From positions 24,511,942-24,575,941 of the forward strand of contig CM067343.1 of assembly GCA_034190875.2 (NCBI GenBank): a stretch of DNA of 64,000 bases, written 5' to 3'. The position numbers and the translations under genes are program-made. The notes below the pieces were generated by a model. That model did no database searches, had not been told where the DNA came from, and saw nothing but the letters and a program-made list of their open reading frames with translations. This DNA comes from Urechis unicinctus. Taxonomy: Eukaryota; Annelida; Polychaeta; Xenopneusta; Urechidae. Positions 12,290 through 24,181 of this stretch are shown here, in pieces (within the stretch, counting starts at the first letter, position 1; every line of letters starts with the position of its first letter).

Positions 12290-12930
12290 TACCTTGATCC
12301 CCAAAACAAATGATTGCATTCATTGTAAAAATAGAAATGTACCCTGATTAACCTACGTGATGGCTGTTGGTGGGTGAGTAATGTAGTGTTATTATAAATG
12401 GCGTTGATGTTCCAAACTGGCTTGATTTCCAAATCGACGTGGGACCAAGGGAAAAAAACTATTGCCTCCATGTCATACCTAATATGGTAACACTTCTGAT
12501 CTCTGATTCTGAAGGAATCAGCCTGTCATTTATAAAAGGAACCTTATCCTCCCAAACACCAGCTGCATCTTGATCCCAAAACATGTTATTTGGCCAATTG
12601 CAAAAAGTGAAAATGTACCCTGATTATCCTCGATGGTGGTTGGTGGAGGCGTTTTCATCGTGCTTTGCGCTGAAACATTATTGATTAATATAAATATAAT
12701 AGGCGTTGAAAACAAATTTCTTTTTGTTTTATGTTCCAAAATGGCTTTATTTCCAAATCGATGTGGGACTAAAAGAAAAAAACCTCTTCCCTCTATAACA
12801 TACATATTATGGTAACACTTATGGTCGCTGAATCAGAAGAGATATGTTCGTTATTCATAATGCGGACCTTAACCTCCCAAACAGCGTCTGTGACGTCAGT
12901 TATAGTGGCGCTGATGGGACTTATGAGCTA
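12290..12930 (-). repeat. Tandem intron plus partial FN3b-exon copies
   Basis: Two tandem units of about 290 bp each carry the same intron sequence followed by the 3' half of the second FN3-like exon. One half-exon spans about 12485-12570 and ends in a GTATGA donor. The other, about 12927-12804, reads VWEVKVRIMNNE and ends in a GTATGT donor. Both lack the 5' half of the domain. Equivalent units occur at 44220-44750, so the duplication predates the split of units 1 and 3. The second copy could still splice to the TM exon in phase, but its own acceptor side is truncated. Confidence 0.6.
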
Positions 12931-14755
12931 CTAACCTGTCTTATACCTGCCTTCCTACCACTGCTCAAGTATATCTAAGAAATAATACCCATACCAATGG
13001 ACATCATCATATTTAATAGTTAAAAAGGCATCTTTTTAGCCATGCTCCATGTCCTTAGCAATATTGATTTGGGGACAAAGATGAACATGACGTTCCTTCC
13101 ATTGGGGCTAAGCCGTTAAAAGCAGCCAATCAAATGGGAGATTTTTTTATCCGTATTCACAAATAACTTAATTTGATCCAATCTAATGGCGTTTCCACTT
13201 ATCACTGTGTCTTTTTCCATATATTTTGTATAATTATAAATTCACTGACACATCACCTGATGGTTTATTTCATCGTCGACGTGTCAGATTCAAAGTGAAT
13301 GACACCTACTTATCTTACCTGAACGGCCAACTCTGTGGCATTTGGGCAGCTGCGGTAGACAAGCGACAATTCATGGCTGTTGGTTTAATTTGGTGCACAC
13401 ATAAATAAGCAATGGAGATTTGCCACATGCAATCTGTGCAGGTTGTTTATACAATTTACCTGTGTCAAAATACTCAACTTGCCCATATTTCTACTCACCT
13501 GCCCGAAATGACTACATATAAATACCATTACAAACGTTTGAAAATACTTTTTGCTGGACTTTCTAATTACTGCGAAATGCACTTCCAGTAACTGTGGCTT
13601 TAAAATAAACATGTCACCTTAATAATGTAAGAAAGGATGCTGAAACTCATTATTGGCTGGATGAAGTCTTCCTAAAACATTTGATAAAAAGGGAACTGCT
13701 GTCAACGTTGTATTGAGACAATTGGCGGTGATACTTGCAGAGAAACAACAATAAAATTGTATGCCGCTGTTTGTTTCTTGTCACTCACAAAAAATTAAAT
13801 ACCAAATACAACCATAAAAAAACTTTGGAGCATTGGAGTTAATTGTCGCAGATTAAGAAAGCAAAATGGTTACAAGCCCGACTGGGGTTTTGGAATTAAA
13901 AGCGGTTTAAATTACCCTTCAAAGTGGTACGCCCCCAAAACGCTTTGTAAAAACACAATTCCGAGGTTTCCACGGCTGAGAATTAATCACAGAATTCTAC
14001 GTGGTTTTAAGAGACGCTATGTCAAGGCATCCCAAAATGCCCAACAGATGGCGTCTTTGCAATTTTTTCTCGGACTGAGGCATGAGTGAGCGCTCTTAGT
14101 GTAGCTATAAACTCTTTGATGTCACTCCCTGGTAGGGTTCTACGTTTGGGAATAGATCCAGGGGTCAAACCTCACGAGAACGATGCTGTGGATATACAAT
14201 GATGTTAAATTGTAAGATCATTCGTATGGGGTTGTCTTCTTATGTGGACGTTGATGCTGATGCTAGACAAGTTGTTCCATCAGAAAGGGTCATATATTTG
14301 AACAACCTTTTCAGCTGGAACAAGGCAATGTTATTAACTTGTAAACAACCAATTCAAGCAGAGGATTGACAAATTTGGTTAGGTCACTTAGTTGAACTTG
14401 TAAACGTACAGACACAGTATGAGCTACTTCAAAACAACCAACAATTCCAACGGCACCTGATATCCTGAGCAACTTCATAAAACCGAGCCAGTGAAAGATC
14501 CAGGTCAGTCATTTAGACATCAGGAGTGGAATAAACGAGCTAATCTTAACAACAAATAGCGCAATAAACTTAATGGATGGCGCCCTTGTCTTGGTCAGTG
14601 TATGTATGGGTGTGATATGTTAGGTGTAGCTGTCCACCATTGCCATGACGCCGATTGGACGACAGCTAGCTGGACACGATACCGCATAGGATCACACGGT
14701 TTATTTTATGTGCATTATAATATACACAGCACACGCCTTGACACTCGCTCGCCTG
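12931..14755. other. No gene recognised; repeat debris
   Basis: About 13845-13960 resembles 3400-3500, and 14000-14130 shares words with the flank repeat at 61800 and 33000 (an AGACGCTATG.CA motif and the regular GCTATAAACTCT block). No coding exon with splice support is visible. Confidence 0.4.
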
Positions 14756-14759
14756 TGAC

Positions 14760-15105
14760 CAACTAAAAGCTTGTTGACTAAAAGCGGAAAGATTAAAGGT
14801 GCTGCAGGAGGGGGCACTTGCAGTAGCCCGGATCGGGCAGCTGGGAAGTTCGTTCTACCGCATAAGGCCATGTTTATCCGAGGCCGACGAGGGCTAAGGG
14901 TAATATTGCGAAATATTTGGGCATGAAGACTAAACTAAACAGTAAACGCTCCGTAAGGCAATATAACTGCTTACAATAGCGGGGTGTAAACAGGTTGGAA
15001 GACGAAGTAAGTTATGTGGTGATAGAGAAACTAGATTCGGAGATTGAACTTGAAGGATCATGGCAGTCTATGAATGATGACCTGAAGCAGGTTGTTGAAT
15101 TTTAG
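14760..15105 (+). other. Exon-like block, copy 1 of a duplicated unidentified sequence
   Basis: A plus-strand segment 14808-14899, between a CTGCAG acceptor and a GTAATA donor, translates openly with TCSSPDRAAG and VLPHKA. A second open stretch ends at the TAG at 15103-15105 and contains EDEVSYVVIEKLDSEIELEG. A diverged copy lies at 15850-16259. Shared amino-acid patterns in both copies (TCSSP, VLPHKA) suggest protein-coding ancestry. I do not recognise the family, and no complete gene is visible. Confidence 0.3.
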
Positions 15106-15643
15106 GTTTGTCCAACACTTGTGTAATTATATATGATTATTATAATAAAAGCCTTTTAAAGCTTAAACAGATTTTGTTAAGTAACCTTATTAAGCGGCAA
15201 TATTTTATGCAAATCTTTTCATTGATATGTTTTGTGATTAATACGTTCAGCTTCACATGTCAATCATCTGAAACAATGGCAGAGTACTCATGCTGTCTGA
15301 CAGTATAATGTATATCCGCATTTCTTGAATTGATATATTCCTTGATATTACTGCAAGGGTTCCTTATATGGCTGATCCCTAACTTAACTAGGTAGCGTGG
15401 GTTGTATAATTCGCTCTTTATTGCGATGAAGTTTTGGTATCTTAGCTCTTCTGTTAATTCGTACCTGATCCGTGATTCCTGTTTGGAGCGCGAATGACGG
15501 CACAATTCATGGAAAACGGAAGAACAAACATTCCATTTAGTATTATAGTTCATCGGGAAGAGAAGCTTTGACGTTCAAATGCCTAGTGCTGTCAGGGTCA
15601 AATTAGCAGTCATGTAGGTACGAGGTACATAAAATTAACTTAC

Positions 15644-15710
15644 CTCGCGCCAGATGCTTCTGAAGCACGAATATTGCAACAATGTAGTATCCAACTTTAA
15701 CGGCAGCCAT
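15644..15710 (-). CDS. Signal-peptide first exon (orphan or for phosphatase unit 1)
   Basis: Encodes [22 protein letters not shown] and ends in phase 1 at a GTAAGT donor, closely matching the leader exons of the intact genes at 48561-48627 and 58979-59045. No EGF or lectin exon follows before unit 1's TM exon at 12172. Its phase fits that TM exon, so it may provide the start of a nearly ectodomain-less phosphatase. Alternatively it is an orphan left by deletion. Its intron sequence resembles 19020-19230 and 48300-48550. Confidence 0.65.
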
Positions 15711-15849
15711 AACTGGAATGATAATTGTTCAAGATAGTTGCTCAATGTATAGCATAACTAGAACTTCCAGGATAGAACACCACGTGAACGCTAAGTAAAC
15801 AAACAACAGTTCAATATGCACTTGGAAATATCTGTATTATAAACGCAAT

Positions 15850-16259
15850 GCACTTTATGGCACTGGCTCACATGTGACCAACTTAAAGCTTGCATACTAA
15901 AAGTTGACTGGTTAAAGATACTGCAGGAGGGGCCACTTGCAGTAGCCCAAGTCGGACACCAGGGAGGATCGTTCTCCCACATAAGGCTTTGATTTTCCCA
16001 GGCGGACGAGGATGGTGGGCCATCCCTGGAAAAGGTTATGTAATATCTATAAAACGGTGCGCAACATTCGCGGTTAGTCGAGCATGGCTTAGTTGCTAAC
16101 CAATACTATAATTCGGCCTGTATCGATAAAGTCGAGTTCGATTATCTCGTCAGAGATACCCTAGTTGGAGAGTTGCCACATGATTGGCTCTGTAACAAGG
16201 CATACTATGAGGAGGCCATATTTGAATACAGGGAAAAGGTGGACGCCCTTAAGTCGTGA
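15850..16259 (+). other. Exon-like block, copy 2 of a duplicated unidentified sequence
   Basis: The segment 15927-16039 (CTGCAG acceptor, GTAATA donor) encodes TCSSPSRTPG, VLPHKALIF and GGRGWWAIPG. A further open stretch ends at TGA 16257-16259 and contains CIDKVEFDYLVRDTLVGELP and YYEEAIFEYREK. The phases of the two pieces do not join simply, so an intact gene is not shown. It parallels 14760-15105. Confidence 0.3.
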
Positions 16260-16499
16260 AGGAGCGTGTCCGCCCAAAGCGTGACAAGGTCCAGTGTCGC
16301 GCTATGTGAAATGGCCTCCCCCTCTGCCTGGTTTGGTATCGTTTTGTGGAGCGGTGGACTCCAAAAGACCGCATAGTGAGTCCGCGACAGGGCATTGGAG
16401 CCTCTTCTACAGCAACACAAGAAGAGCTACTCAGTCGAGCTGGTGCCGTTAATGTATCACCCCATCAGCGAGCGGCCCATATTTGGTTGTCTCTCATGA

Positions 16500-16966
16500 A
16501 AAAGTTGTAGGTGTGTTGGTTCGCTTGTATTTTTGTAGGTATACAGCGGATCCAGACGCCGATGCTGATTACAGCACGAATACTAACGAGAGGTTCGCAT
16601 GCTATCACTTGTTCTTCAAAACAACCAGACTTTCACAAATTACCAATTTTGATTATTTCATAGCCCATCACAACCACCACGCATATATTGATTATGTGTG
16701 GTTGGTAGCCAGTAATTCTGTGCATACTGACGTAGCGATTGTTGGCTGTAGTATGTATGTAAGTGCAGCACTCCGTTCAGACGGAACCCGACCAGGGTAT
16801 CGGCGACATAAGGGGCATGTCATGTAACATTGCCTCCAGTCAGAACACGACCAGGGTAGCGGATACATACAGGGTTCATTCTGTATTACTGTCGGTGCCC
16901 AAGACGGATGGTGAAGTTATAACTTCGTGTCTGTAAATCAAGTATGTATGTATGTATGTATGTATG

Positions 16967-16998
<32 letters not shown>

Positions 16999-18373
16999 TG
17001 TATGTATGTATGTATGTATGTATGTATGTATGTATGTATGTATGTATGTATGTATGTATGTATGTATGTATGTATGTATGTATGTATGTATGTATGTATG
17101 TATGTATGTATGTATGTATGTATGTATGTATGTATGTATATTAGTATGTATGTATGTATGTAAGAAACAATGTATGTATGTATGTATGTATGTATGTATG
17201 TATGTATGTATGTATGTATGTATGTATGTATGTATGTCTGTATGTCTGAATGTATGTATGTCTGTATGTATGTATGTATGTATGTATGTATGTACGTACG
17301 TATGTATGTATGTATGTATGTATGTATGTATGTATGTATGTATAGTTGTATGTATGTATGTATGTATGAATGTATGTATGCATGTATGTATGTATGTGTA
17401 TGACGTGTCTGCGTATGTACACATTTGTATGTATGTATGTATGTATGTATGTATGTATGTATGTATGTATGTATGTATGTGTATGTATGTATGTATGTAT
17501 GTATGTATGTATGTATGTATGTATGTATGTATGTGTATGTATGTATGTATGTATGTATGTATGTATGTATGTATGTATGTCTGTATGTATGTATGTATGT
17601 ATGTATGTATGTATGTATGTATGTATGTATGTATGTATGTATGTATGTCTGTATGTATGTATGTATGTATGTATGTATGTATGTATGTATGTATGTATGT
17701 ATGTCTGTATGTATGTATGTATGTATGTATGTATGTATGTACGTACGTACGTACGTACGTATGTATGTACATGTATGCATGTTGTATGTTTTGTGTACTG
17801 CGTGTACACATTTGCGTTTTGTGTAACTGTTTATTAGAATTTGTCTTCAAAACACTTAGGAGATTCTGGTCTACGAAACTTACTATCACTGTCTTATCTG
17901 TTGAATAAAGTTATGTTGTAGATATGCTGAAGATCCACACTTCACCAGGCTTTTTTTGTGTTGTCGATTTTTCATATGGGTGCAGGTTGCCTCGTGTTTG
18001 CTCTCTGTTGACAGTAGCTAGCCGTCTACAGAATGATTAGCATACCACTTTCCATACACTCCTTTCTGGTTAACGACTTTGTAGAGGGCTACATTTCCTG
18101 ATACCAGACCCAAACAAAGATGAACAAAGATTATTCGTCGAATACACACAGTTCTTGCAATATGCAATCAAACAGAGTAGGGTTTATGTTTCACTGATCC
18201 CCCCCCCCCCCACCATCTTCGCCAGTCAAACCTGGTCTCGTTACCAACAAGTCATGGTTTCCCATCTCTGCATCCATCAGGACATGCTCCAGTCTGGATG
18301 TCACATTGAGCATTGTCGGCGCAGTTACAAGGAAATATACAGTCATTTAAGCCCCAAAAGATACGCATCGTGC
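16500..18373 (-). pseudogene. Decayed tail-type receptor (EGF1, FTP, TM relics)
   Basis: Collinear relics of the tail-type receptor lie downstream of the leader exon at 19304-19238. EGF1 (about 18373-18198) has lost its first cysteine region, carries an in-frame TGA (GKP then stop then LVGN) and runs into a poly-C tract. The first lectin exon (about 18097-17890) has an in-frame TAG replacing a Lys codon after SVDG. The second lectin exon (about 16905-16650) is rearranged. A TM fragment (about 16600-16505) keeps the ISIGVW-type core and a YKNTSEPTH stretch. A TATG satellite fills the intron between the two lectin exons. The copy cannot make a full protein. Confidence 0.75.
16942..17790. repeat. 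(TATG)n satellite, about 850 bp
   Basis: Nearly uninterrupted TATG on the plus strand with occasional TCTG, TACG and TAAG variants. It occupies the intron between the two FTP exons of the decayed receptor, the same intron that holds a TATG array in the intact phosphatase gene at 46691-46981. Open frames across it, with Tyr-Ile-His-Thr or Met-Tyr-Val-Cys periodicity, are artefacts of the repeat. Confidence 0.97.
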
Positions 18374-19237
18374 CTGAAAGTTAATGCATTTAGCAATCTA
18401 CGTAAGTTATTTTCAAGTCTATGAACTGTTTCAGTGTTTACAGAGCAATTATTGGTCCGTTGGCGATAACCCTGTGAGCCAGCTACAGACAGCTTATTCG
18501 TATTATGTGACAGGTAAGTCAAATTTTAACAACATTTTATCATGATAAAACTGTTTCTGAAATCACAATAATGTGCAATGAGTTCACAAGCGCACTAAAT
18601 GTAACGTTCGGCTGACAGGAACATCAGATAAAGATCTGTCTATGTCACTTTCAATCACTTACACTGTTTTAAGTATAAACTTAACGTTCCCCGTAGCTTG
18701 CTGTTGAGTTCTGATAGGGGGCATGTTTATATAAACAAAATTCTGGAATGCTGAAGCTGTTTGTAGGTGCAACAAACTAACCTGTAACATTCTATGCAAC
18801 TCTGTATTCTGATATGTTTAGTAATAAATACCTTAAACTTCACGCAAGTCGTTAATGTGAAATGTCTGCAAACATGTTGCCACACAGGATACTATGTCTG
18901 GAGCGCAATGGTATTTCTAAAGCTTGTTCGATTCTTTGATATTACCAAGAGGGTTACACACATACGCTGCTAAGTTTCTCTTGCAGATCTAAGGCAAAAC
19001 TAGGTTGTATTGGTCCGATAATTCGCTCTTTATTTGGATGAGATTTTGGTATCTAAGCTCTTCGGTAAAGTCGTGCCTGATCCGTGTTTCGAATTGAGAA
19101 CGTGAATGACTACACAATGAATTTTCCACATAGTATTAATGTTAATCGGGAAGAGTCGCTTTAAACAATACAAATCCTTATCCTTTTTAGGAACAAGTAG
19201 CAGTTATGTAGGTATGCTGTACAGATAGTTCACTTAC

Positions 19238-19304
19238 CTACCACCAGATGATTCTGTAACACGAATATTTCAACAATGTAGCATCTAACGGTAGCGACAG
19301 CCAT
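19238..19304 (-). CDS. Signal-peptide first exon of the decayed receptor
   Basis: Encodes [20 protein letters not shown] followed by VV and a phase-1 GTAAGT donor. The exon itself is intact, but the exons that follow (EGF1 and FTP at 18.4-17.9 kb) carry stops. It may be a dead leader or may be used by a downstream unit. The upstream 100 bp resembles the region before the other leaders, with an ACAGCAAATTATTG.CAAG block. Confidence 0.55.
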
Positions 19305-20032
19305 AACTTGATTGATGACTGCTCACTGTATAACATTTTACTATTACTTTCTTGTTAGAACAGCAAATTATTGCAAAGTAAAAACATCTGTTTGACATGC
19401 AGAAGGAAATATTGTATACGACCGCAAGACTTTGAAGGGTATTTGTCTATTGGAAAGAAAGTTTTTCCCTTGTTTTCATATGTACGCCACTGCTAGTGTT
19501 TGTGCGTCTTTTCACTACCACCATATTCCAGTCGAGTAAGGCCAGAGGAATACATAACTCGAGCTCAAGTGATTTCAAAGTGTGACATCATAAGAATGTG
19601 GGTGACAATTGACCAACGCATTATTCGGTTTAATATCTAAAACATAGTTGACAAGTAAAGAAATGAAATGGAGCATATAAGTGCAACAATCGATCAAGTT
19701 GTCATACATGCATAAAATATGGCGTGTGTGCCTCCTGGAGGTTACTTGTGAGTGAACGCCATTCCAAATGATGCAATTTTTTAAAGCCGGCCCCCATTGT
19801 CGTCTATATTTTTCATTTCACTGTATTTATTGATTGAGTGGATTAATTCTGTGAATATTGACATCGATTAATATGTTTTTGATCCTTGTAATTGTGGTAA
19901 CAGGGATATTTCACTGGAACGAGTGATGTCAACAGAGAGCTAAAAACCCTCCGGTTGCTGGCATGGCTCATATCTGATGGTGAGTTGTTTGGTTGGTTGG
20001 TTGGTTGGCTGGTTGGTAGTTAGATAGATAGT

Positions 20033-20470
20033 TAGGTAGGTAGGTAGGTAGGTAGGTAGGTAGGTAGGTAGGTAGGTAGGTAGGTAGGTAGGTAGGTAGG
20101 TAGGTAGGTAGTTAGGCATGTAGGTAGGTAGGTAGGTAGGTAGGTAGGTAGGTAGTAGGTAGGTAGGTAGGTAGGGTAGGTAGGTAGGTAGGTAGGTAGG
20201 TAGGTAGGTAGGTAGGTAGGTAGGTAGGTAGGTAGGTAGGTAGGTAGGTAGGTAGGTAGGGTAGGGTCTAGGTAGGTAGGTAGGTAGGTAGGTAGGTAGG
20301 TAGGTAGGTAGGTAGGTAGGTAGGTAGGTAGGTAGGTAGGTAGGTAGGTAGGTAGGTAGGGTAGGTAGGTAGGTAGGGTAGGTAGGTAGGTAGGTAGGTA
20401 GGTAGGTAGGTAGGTAGGTAGGTAGGTAGGTAGGTAGGTAGGTAGGTAGGTAGGTAGGTAGGTAGGTAGG
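20033..20470. repeat. (TAGG)n satellite
   Basis: About 440 bp of GTAG repeats, with single-base slips giving GGGTAGG junctions. Minus-strand open frames of Thr-Tyr-Leu-Pro periodicity are repeat artefacts. Confidence 0.97.
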
Positions 20471-20662
20471 TTCATTTAAGTTTCGCACATACAAATATCC
20501 TGCTTGAAGCGATGATTATTCGTAAAGCAATCTCTCTGTCTAAGAATGAGCAGTCTTCTGTAATCTCTAGGCTCTGAAGTGTGATAATCTAGCTAAGGGA
20601 GCAATTTACTCCACTACCGAGAAATCAATAGGCACTTCACAAAATGATTCTTGGCGCCATTG
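20471..20662. repeat. Duplicated 3'-flank block between two TAGG arrays
   Basis: This 190-bp unique-looking segment matches 23940-24125 and 38825-39040, which are the 3' flanks of phosphatase units 2 and 3 (shared AGGCACTTCACAAAATG and GTAAAGCAA words). It marks an additional truncated copy of the receptor unit's 3' end. Confidence 0.7.
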
Positions 20663-20911
20663 GTAGGTAGGTAGGTAGGTAGGTAGGTAGGTAGGTAGGT
20701 AGGTAGGTAGGTAGGTAGGTAGGTAGGTAGGTAGGTAGGTAGGTAGGTAGGTAGGTAGGTAGGTAGGTAGGTAGGGTAGGTAGGTAGGTAGGTAGGTAGG
20801 TAGGTAGGTAGGTAGGTAGGTAGGTAGGTAGGTAGGTAGGTAGGTAGGTAGGTAGGTAGGTAGGTAGGTAGGTAGGTAGGTAGGTAGGTAGGTAGGTAGG
20901 TAGGTAGGTAG
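20663..20911. repeat. (TAGG)n satellite, second array
   Basis: About 250 bp of GTAG repeats. The sequence beginning about 21045 (GGCAAACCAGGAAGAGCTAG) is equivalent to 36350 onward, which also follows a TAGG array, so the satellites belong to the duplicated unit. Confidence 0.97.
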
Positions 20912-21242
20912 TGCAAATGACGGGACGAGTATTGAGTACTATACAAGTGCTAGAAGAACGCAGCAAATAACGTCACCAGCAGACGTACTCGGAATGAAGA
21001 TGCTGTTTGCTTTCATGTAATATTCAAACACCTTTAAAGAAATATTTACATGGCAAACCAGGAAGAGCTAGCTATTATTTTAAAGTACTTATCAAACGCT
21101 TTTGACGACGCCCCTTCGGTATAGTTGTCATACAGCTCTTTTTTATTGTTTTCGTCATTCATGTAACAGACTTCTATTGGTAAACGCTTTTGGAACCCAG
21201 CTTGCTTTTCGAGCTCAGGTATTGCATGTTTGTGAGCCTCTT

Positions 21243-22436
21243 CAGGGGTGGAAACTAACTTTTTCAGCTACCAGCGAACCGGGCCGGTACATGAAAAAAG
21301 TAACCCGCCCAGCTATAAACATACCGGCCCAAAAAATGTGTAAGGAATTTCTGCTTCCTGAGTGCCAAATTTATTCTAACAAAAACGCGTATACAGAACA
21401 AAAACGCCTATACAGGAAAACAAAAAAAAACCTGCAACCTCAGCAAATAGACGAAAATAATTTTTAAAAAAAATTCTCATACAAAACCCTTAATGAACAA
21501 ATCACAGATTAGAGGTCCTTTAGCTCCTCCCCTTAGGCAAGTTCTCCGAACCTTTCAAGCGTCATCTTCCTCACCATCACTCTCCTCATCAGTGTCTCCT
21601 TTCCCCTCCATGAACATGACTCCCTTCTTTCTGGGGCCACCGTAACTCAATGGCCCATGATGTGTCATAGCTATTAATGTCAGATTGAAGCATTGTTATC
21701 ATGTGGTCATTAAGGGTGGTTGTATTGAGGCTGAAGCGCCAGTCACTCTTGATAATCCCCATTGAGCTAAAACCACGCTCTGCGTTGTTTACAATGCACT
21801 AATTATTTTTCATGGTCGAATACCAGTCACTCACTTATTTTCCCCAAATCGTCTCGCATCCTGTGATCTCTTTCGTAGGTTCTTGCCAATTCCTTCTATT
21901 CCTCTCAGACAAGCGCAAGATTGATAGTTGACGCCTCAACATAGCTGACGTGTTAGGCTGAGTAGACGACGACGTTCATAAGCTTCACGGTAACGTACAG
22001 TTTATCCACGTCGCAAGGCTCGAATGGTTTTATTCGCTACGGATCAGATAACAACTCTCTCTCTCACACCCAGCTTACAGTGTCGTCCTACTGGGTGTAA
22101 TAAATTTATATCACCAATGTTTAATTTTTTGGTGACGTTCACGAGTAATTGGCTGGTTGATACTAAAAGCAAATAGCGCTAACAATGCGAGATTGGCGTG
22201 ATCATTCTTTCGTAGTCGCACGCTGACCAATGATTGGCTGTCTGTTACAAATTTAATTAATCATTCATGAGGTTAATCGCGAACGCCAGGCTGCTGCTTG
22301 CTGAAGCCAACCACGAATGGTGGCAGCATACAAGAAAATACTGAGGCGAAGTTTTGCCATGGGAAAAATTGACTCGCCATCCGGACGACTGAATTGGGTA
22401 CCGCCACTCGCCCGTGCCTGATTTTACTCGCCCCTG
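21243..22436 (-). mobile_element. hAT-like DNA transposon remnant, 1.2 kb
   Basis: The ends form short inverted termini: CAGGGGTGGAAAC on the left and, on the complement of the right, CAGGGGCGAG. The element is flanked by CTCTT at 21238-21242 and 22437-22441. The minus strand at about 21594-21790 encodes a hAT C-terminal dimerisation-type segment with NNAERGFSSMGIIKSDWR and LNTTTLNDHMITMLQ, ending at a stop. The rest of the transposase is absent, so it is non-autonomous. The paralogous site at about 36528-36545 lacks it. Confidence 0.75.
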
Positions 22437-24130
22437 CTCTTGTATCATGTGTATTAGCAAATAGCTCATGGGTACAATATGAGAGCCGATCCCGATTACC
22501 AATGAAATGAAACTGCAAAGGAATGAAACACATGTCCGTCGCTAGGTGGCGCTGCCATAACAATCAACATAACCACATATTGCTGATGATACAAATTCTC
22601 GGGGACCTGCCCCTACAATTTAGGGTGTAGATATCGTGTAATCGGAGATTCTATGATAAAGCAGCACGCGCTCACAAGTGAGCCCTATAAGCTTCTTAAT
22701 ATTAGTGCACCGACATCATTGTTGTATATGTTGAATTTGGTGATTGGTCAAAACACGGTCATTAAGAGTGCAAATAAACCTAAAAACACCTACACCAAAC
22801 TACAGTCTCTCCAATTGTTGTTTTATTAAAACACAATGACTTTCTAATCATCTCCTCAATATGTTCGAATGTGTTATGCTGCGAATAATTACAGTATCAG
22901 GTGTCGGTTTCTTAACATTATCTCAATATATGCAATTGACAAATATGAACAAATCAGCTGAGGACATGTGTATAATATCGATGCTGTTATAAGATTGGTT
23001 TTACTGTTGAATTATCGGAGTATGTATGCGTTCGGGAATAAAATGGCATTCTAGTAACATGCAAATACGTCGTCTGATTACTGTTGAAAATATTTTTTCG
23101 ATTTCTGCTGAACGGAGAAACAGTTGCTTAAAATCTGGGAAAAATATCCACTGATCTAACATATCATAGAAATGAACGTGAGCTGTTGAAGCGATTATAT
23201 ACAATGCATACGTTTCTGTGATTAGTCAATGGCATCTTTGGCGTTACTGCATCGCAGTGAGTACTGGCTTTTGTTGTTTACTTAGGGGCTTTGTATATGA
23301 TTGGTTCTAACAGCATCAATGGATTTGCCTTAAACAGCAGATCATTCACAATTCCTTCCCATGTGTCAATCTTGGCATCCGCCATCACAGCTCCAAGATA
23401 TATTATCACATTTCATATTTCCTATGAGCATGGCGAAGAGACCAACAGCATTTTGTAGTTAAGCTTGGTACCCAAAGCGATAGACCTTGCTAACAGGATA
23501 CGATACTGTTCGGTATGGCATTTAGATAAAGGCGGGTCTTTTAATTTCTGTAATCAAATGCCTGAACTTCTGCATTGGTTTAGGTGTTGGCAACAAATGT
23601 CGCCCTATCGATTATATAACGGTACTTATGGGCCAATACACATAGCTGGAATATGCATTAGTCGCCTTTAAGCCATTAAGATTAACAAGCATGATCAGAT
23701 CCGGGTTTTGGTACATTGTAAAACAATATTACTAACCCCGAGTCGCCCGAGCTAGTAATATATCCGATTATTGTGGAGATACTAAATATGATTAGATCAT
23801 GCAAGAAATCAAGGCTCTTGAAGCTTATAGTGCTTTCAAAATAGACGAATAACAAAAGCAAGCTGTGTCACACAACATGACCGGGCTTTAATCACAAATG
23901 TAGCTTGCGTCATTCATAGACTACTCTGTTATATTGGCCTTCATCTAATTTAAGTTTTGCACGTACAAATATCCTACGTGAAGCGCCAATTATTCGTAAA
24001 GCAAACTCTTCGTCTTCTGCAATGTCCAGGCTCTGGGGTGTGATGCTCTAGCTACCGGAGCAATTTACTCTCCTACCTAGAAAACAATAGGCACTTCACA
24101 AAATGGTTTTAGGCGCCATTGTAGGCACTG
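22437..24130. repeat. 3' flank of phosphatase unit 2, duplicated at 36.5-39.05 kb
   Basis: A non-coding stretch with collinear similarity to the other unit: 22440-22640 with 36530-36730, 23000-23220 with 37160-37360, 23450-23780 with 38380-38720, and 23940-24125 with 38825-39040. No exons or RNA genes are recognised. Confidence 0.65.
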
Positions 24131-24175
24131 TTTCAACAATCAAACAACTGCTTAATAATACTATAATTATTCATG

Positions 24176-24181
24176 TTTATT
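24176..24181 (-). promoter_or_regulatory. Candidate poly(A) signal AATAAA for phosphatase unit 2
   Basis: AATAAA on the minus strand about 410 bp past the stop codon at 24590. The hexamer is common by chance and unit 3 shows no copy at the matching place, so this is only a candidate. Confidence 0.25.

Noticed and set aside
14800..16020. U1 or other snRNA-like resemblance in the duplicated block
   Set aside because: Only short matches such as TTTTCCCAGG were found; no 5' splice-site-pairing region, Sm site or ordered stems. Protein-like translation fits better.
16876..17908. Long open frames with Tyr-Ile-His-Thr or Met-Tyr-Val-Cys periodicity
   Set aside because: They arise from the TATG satellite, whose 12-bp frame period has no stop on either strand. 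No protein evidence; the same holds at 46631-47316 and 60654-61547.
20033..20911. Possible CRISPR-like or telomeric array
   Set aside because: Uniform 4-bp repeat without spacers in animal DNA, and not a TTAGGG-type telomere.
19940..20966. Long frames with Thr-Tyr-Leu-Pro repeats
   Set aside because: Artefact of TAGG arrays; also at 36090-36332.
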